From Pseudonocardiaceae bacterium (lineage in GTDB: Bacteria; Actinomycetota; Actinomycetes; Mycobacteriales; Pseudonocardiaceae): DNA of 7,804 nt. The stretch is from NCBI GenBank assembly GCA_025937115.1, contig JAICSB010000140.1, forward strand, positions 1 to 7,804, given 5' to 3'. This document shows, in pieces, positions 6,141-7,804 of this stretch (its first letter is position 1; every line of letters begins with the position of its first letter). The notes under the pieces were generated by a model, which was given only the letters and a program-made list of their open reading frames with translations, ran no database searches and was not told the DNA's origin. The position numbers and the translations under genes are program-made.

Positions 6141-6401
6141 CTACAGGTCGTTGACCCGCCCAGCCATCGCTGACTTGCGGTTGGCCGCCTGGTTGCGGTG
6201 GATGACGCCCTTGCTGACGGCCTTGTCCAGCTGGCGGCTGGCGGTGCGCAACTCGCCCAGCGCGCGGTCCTTCTCGCCAGCGGCCGCGGCCTCGCGGAAC
6301 CGGCGGATCGCAGTCTTCAGCGACGACTTGATCGACTTGTTGCGCAGTCGCGCCTTCTCGTTGGTTCGGATCCGCTTGAGCTGCGACTTGATGTTGGCCA
6401 C
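6141..6401 (-). CDS. rpsT: 30S ribosomal protein S20
   Basis: S20 is a small basic protein that binds 16S rRNA and helps assemble the 30S subunit. The 86-residue product starts [18 protein letters not shown], followed by [15 protein letters not shown] and the ending [16 protein letters not shown], an end-to-end match to the family. The GTG start at 6401 precedes ANIKSQ, which fits the usual M(A)NIKSQ beginning; AAGG lies eight bases upstream. The frame opens earlier, but the extra residues are not family-like. It converges on holA with about 60 bases between the stops, and is divergent from the VOC gene. Confidence 0.97.
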   Translation of the reverse strand: MANIKSQLKRIRTNEKARLRNKSIKSSLKTAIRRFREAAAAGEKDRALGELRTASRQLDKAVSKGVIHRNQAANRKSAMAGRVNDL

Positions 6402-6433
6402 GCGGTTACCTTCGATCTCACTTTCGGGAGGGA

Positions 6434-6450
6434 GTGCCGTCGCGCGGCAC
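6434..6450 (-). promoter_or_regulatory. rpsT leader hairpin
   Basis: GTGCCG-CGCGA-CGGCAC on the minus strand is a perfect six-pair stem with a five-base loop. It lies between the candidate rpsT -10 box and the ribosome binding site, so it would be in the rpsT 5' leader. Ribosomal protein leaders often carry structures for feedback control, but this element matches no leader I know. Confidence 0.4.
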
Positions 6451-6458
6451 GGTGGTCG

Positions 6459-6464
6459 ATCGTA
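6459..6464 (-). promoter_or_regulatory. Candidate rpsT -10 box
   Basis: TACGAT on the minus strand fits TAnnnT and lies about 58 bases before the GTG start of rpsT. The -35 region is weak. This is the best promoter-like hexamer in the gap between rpsT and the VOC gene. Confidence 0.35.
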
Positions 6465-6523
6465 ACAGCCGGTACGACCGACTCTAGATGAAACCCTACA
6501 AGAAAGCCGGTAGGACATGGAGG

Positions 6524-6916
6524 ATGGAAGTACTGAGCAGCCGTGTCCTGCTCCATCCTCGGGATCGCGAGGGTTCGACGGCGTTCTACCGTGACGTGTT
6601 GGGACTCGCCATCCACCGCGAGTTCCCTGGCGGCACAGTGTTCATCCTCGGCGGTGGCTTCCTCGAGGTATCGGGGGAGTCCGGAGCGCGCCCGAGCCCA
6701 GCGACCGCGGTGTGGTTGCAAGTCAGAGACCTGGCGGCGACAGCGGACCTGCTTGTCGAGCGAGGGGTCGAGGTGCTGCGCGAGCCGCGTCGGGAGCCGT
6801 GGGGTCTGGACGAAATGTGGATCGCAGACCCGGACGGTTTGCGGTTGGTGATCGTCGAGGTACCGGCTGACCACCCGTTGCGCGTCGACAAGCGGCCCAC
6901 GCATGGGGCTCAATAA
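6524..6916 (+). CDS. VOC (glyoxalase/bleomycin-resistance fold) family protein
   Basis: This is a single-domain member of the vicinal oxygen chelate superfamily, in which two beta-alpha-beta-beta-beta modules cup a metal site. The 130 residues fit the family. Module one contains [20 protein letters not shown] and FLEV; module two contains [15 protein letters not shown] and the typical ending [14 protein letters not shown]. At the four usual ligand positions I read H11, E48, Q66 and E112. The third is often His, so metal binding is not assured. Start ATG 6524 is preferred, with AGGA eight bases upstream; the frame opens at ATG 6488 without a ribosome binding site. The 3' end overlaps the convergent cyanase-like gene by seven bases. 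Glyoxalase, dioxygenase and antibiotic-binding roles cannot be told apart from sequence alone. Confidence 0.85.
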   Translation: MEVLSSRVLLHPRDREGSTAFYRDVLGLAIHREFPGGTVFILGGGFLEVSGESGARPSPATAVWLQVRDLAATADLLVERGVEVLREPRREPWGLDEMWIADPDGLRLVIVEVPADHPLRVDKRPTHGAQ

Positions 6917-7341
6917 ACTCGGTAGGGCAGGAACTTCCCATCCAGCACCAGTCGCACTCGATCGCCCTTGGGGTCTTCGCCGCGTTCGATCGACAGCTCG
7001 AAGTCGATGGCGCTCATGATGCCGTCACCGAACTCCTCGCGGATCAGTTCGGCCAGGGTGTTGCCATAGACCTGCACAACCTCTCGCAGCCGGTACGCCA
7101 CCGGTTCGTTGGCGTCGACGTTGTTCGCACCGCGCACCGGCGGCAGCTGCAGGGCGCCAACGACCTCGTCATCCAGGTGCAGCAGGCTTCCCACGGCACG
7201 GGCCTGTTCGGCGTCCAGTGGCTGCTGGCCCAGCACGGCACCACCCTTCGGCGTCACGCAGCTGAGAGCGAACAGTCCTGGAGAGCGGCCCGGAGCGCGC
7301 TGTTCGCGCCGTGCGACCATGACTCGACTCCCTGCTGCCAT
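6910..7341 (-). CDS. cynS: Cyanase (cyanate hydratase)-like protein with degenerate N-terminus
   Basis: Cyanase converts cyanate and bicarbonate to ammonia and carbon dioxide (via carbamate) in a decamer whose active sites form between subunits. From residue 36 (VLGQQPLDAEQARAVG) to the end the match to the family is clear, including EEFGDGIMSAIDFEL and LDGKFLPY. The three catalytic residues known from E. coli (R96, E99, S122) correspond to R84, E87 and S110. The first 35 residues do not resemble the helical, HTH-like N-terminal domain, which normally ends in a motif like AALLGQ. Total length is 143 residues against 156 in E. coli. Neither other minus-strand frame clearly restores the missing part. 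ATG 7341 is 14 bases from the divergent lepA start, leaving little room for a promoter. This may be a 5'-eroded pseudogene or a divergent cyanase; I would not assume activity. Confidence 0.8.
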   Translation of the reverse strand: MAAGSRVMVARREQRAPGRSPGLFALSCVTPKGGAVLGQQPLDAEQARAVGSLLHLDDEVVGALQLPPVRGANNVDANEPVAYRLREVVQVYGNTLAELIREEFGDGIMSAIDFELSIERGEDPKGDRVRLVLDGKFLPYRVY

Positions 7342-7355
7342 TTGAGGACTGCTGA

Positions 7356-7804
7356 GTGACCACGTTCGCCGACAAGACGTTCACCCCTCCCGAGCTGATC
7401 CGCAACTTCTGCGTCATCGCGCACATCGACCACGGCAAGTCCACCCTGGCTGACCGGATGCTGCAGCTCACCGGTGTGCTCACCGACCGCAACTACCGTG
7501 CGCAGTACCTCGACCGGATGGACATCGAGCGCGAGCGGGGCATCACGATCAAGGCGCAGAACGTCCGGCTGCCCTGGCGCGTCGACAGTGTGGATCACGT
7601 GTTGCACTTGATCGACACTCCCGGCCACGTCGACTTCACCTACGAGGTGTCCCGCGCGTTGGAGGCGTGCGAGGGAGCGGTGCTGCTGGTGGACGCCGCG
7701 CAGGGCATCGAGGCGCAGACGTTGGCGAACCTGTACCTGGCGCTGGAGAAGGATCTGCGGATCATTCCGGTGCTCAACAAGATCGACCTCCCCGCGGCCG
7801 AGCC
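7356..7804 (+). CDS. lepA: Elongation factor 4 (LepA), 5' part
   Basis: LepA/EF4 is a ribosome-associated GTPase implicated in back-translocation and in 30S maturation or initiation. The window holds the first 149 codons, roughly a quarter of a protein of about 600 residues, and the frame runs off the end. G motifs in order: G1 AHIDHGKST (22-30), switch I/G2 [10 protein letters not shown] (59-68), G3 DTPGH (87-91) and G4 NKID (141-144). [17 protein letters not shown] and [15 protein letters not shown] are LepA hallmarks that separate it from EF-G and TypA. Start GTG 7356 has GAGGA (7344-7348) seven bases upstream. The promoter is not apparent and must lie within or beyond the cyanase-like gene on the opposite strand. 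Confidence 0.97.
   Translation, partial: MTTFADKTFTPPELIRNFCVIAHIDHGKSTLADRMLQLTGVLTDRNYRAQYLDRMDIERERGITIKAQNVRLPWRVDSVDHVLHLIDTPGHVDFTYEVSRALEACEGAVLLVDAAQGIEAQTLANLYLALEKDLRIIPVLNKIDLPAAE

Noticed and set aside
6495..6512. TACAAGAAAGCCGG resembles the core of a Gateway attB2 recombination site (TACAAGAAAGCTGG).
   Set aside because: One base differs, the flanking attB bases are absent, and the surroundings are ordinary chromosomal sequence, so it is a chance match.
7254..7345. Rescue of the cyanase N-terminal domain in the other two minus-strand frames.
   Set aside because: The translations (for example LRDAEGWCRAGP) show only a stray Trp near the expected place and no convincing helical domain, so a specific frameshift cannot be claimed.
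7177..7359. Plus-strand 60-codon frame whose stop overlaps the lepA start codon, as in a coupled leader peptide.
   Set aside because: Much of it lies opposite the conserved part of the cyanase-like gene, whose protein match is far stronger, and it shows no domain.

Overview
The window is high-GC DNA with frequent GTG starts. It carries genes in an order typical of Actinomycetota: comEA-comEC, holA, rpsT and lepA. Protein similarity (SCO4293-like threonine synthase, S20, LepA) also fits an actinobacterium. I cannot name a genus. No transposase, integrase, tRNA, rRNA or CRISPR array is visible.

Layout. Bases 2-40 are the last codons of an unidentified upstream gene. Next comes a short comEA (44-448) lacking its membrane anchor and half of its SLBB domain, coupled by a 4-base overlap to a full-length comEC (445-2817). 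A minus-strand block follows: a putative exported or membrane-anchored protein of unknown function (3390-2833), and a zinc-ribbon threonine synthase (4846-3524). The threonine synthase is preceded by a complete SAM-I (S-box) riboswitch (4991-4860). holA (5102-6079), encoding the DNA polymerase III delta subunit, is divergent from it and ends in a hairpin that faces rpsT (6401-6141). After the rpsT promoter region come a VOC-fold protein (6524-6916), a cyanase-like gene (7341-6910) and the start of lepA (7356 to the window end).

How it fits together. The plus-strand backbone is DNA uptake (comEA/comEC), clamp loading (holA) and translation (lepA), with rpsT on the opposite strand. Metabolic genes are interleaved, mostly on the minus strand. 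The best regulatory signal is the S-box ahead of thrC. It places a threonine-branch enzyme under control of the end product of the competing methionine branch. Its P1 helix runs into the thrC Shine-Dalgarno, and a 9-base complementarity links P3 to the bases just before the start codon. This suggests a translational switch, since no terminator is visible. The other notable points are a cyanase whose catalytic residues are intact but whose N-terminal domain is unrecognisable, 15-nt in-frame tandem repeats at the start of thrC, and the truncated comEA.
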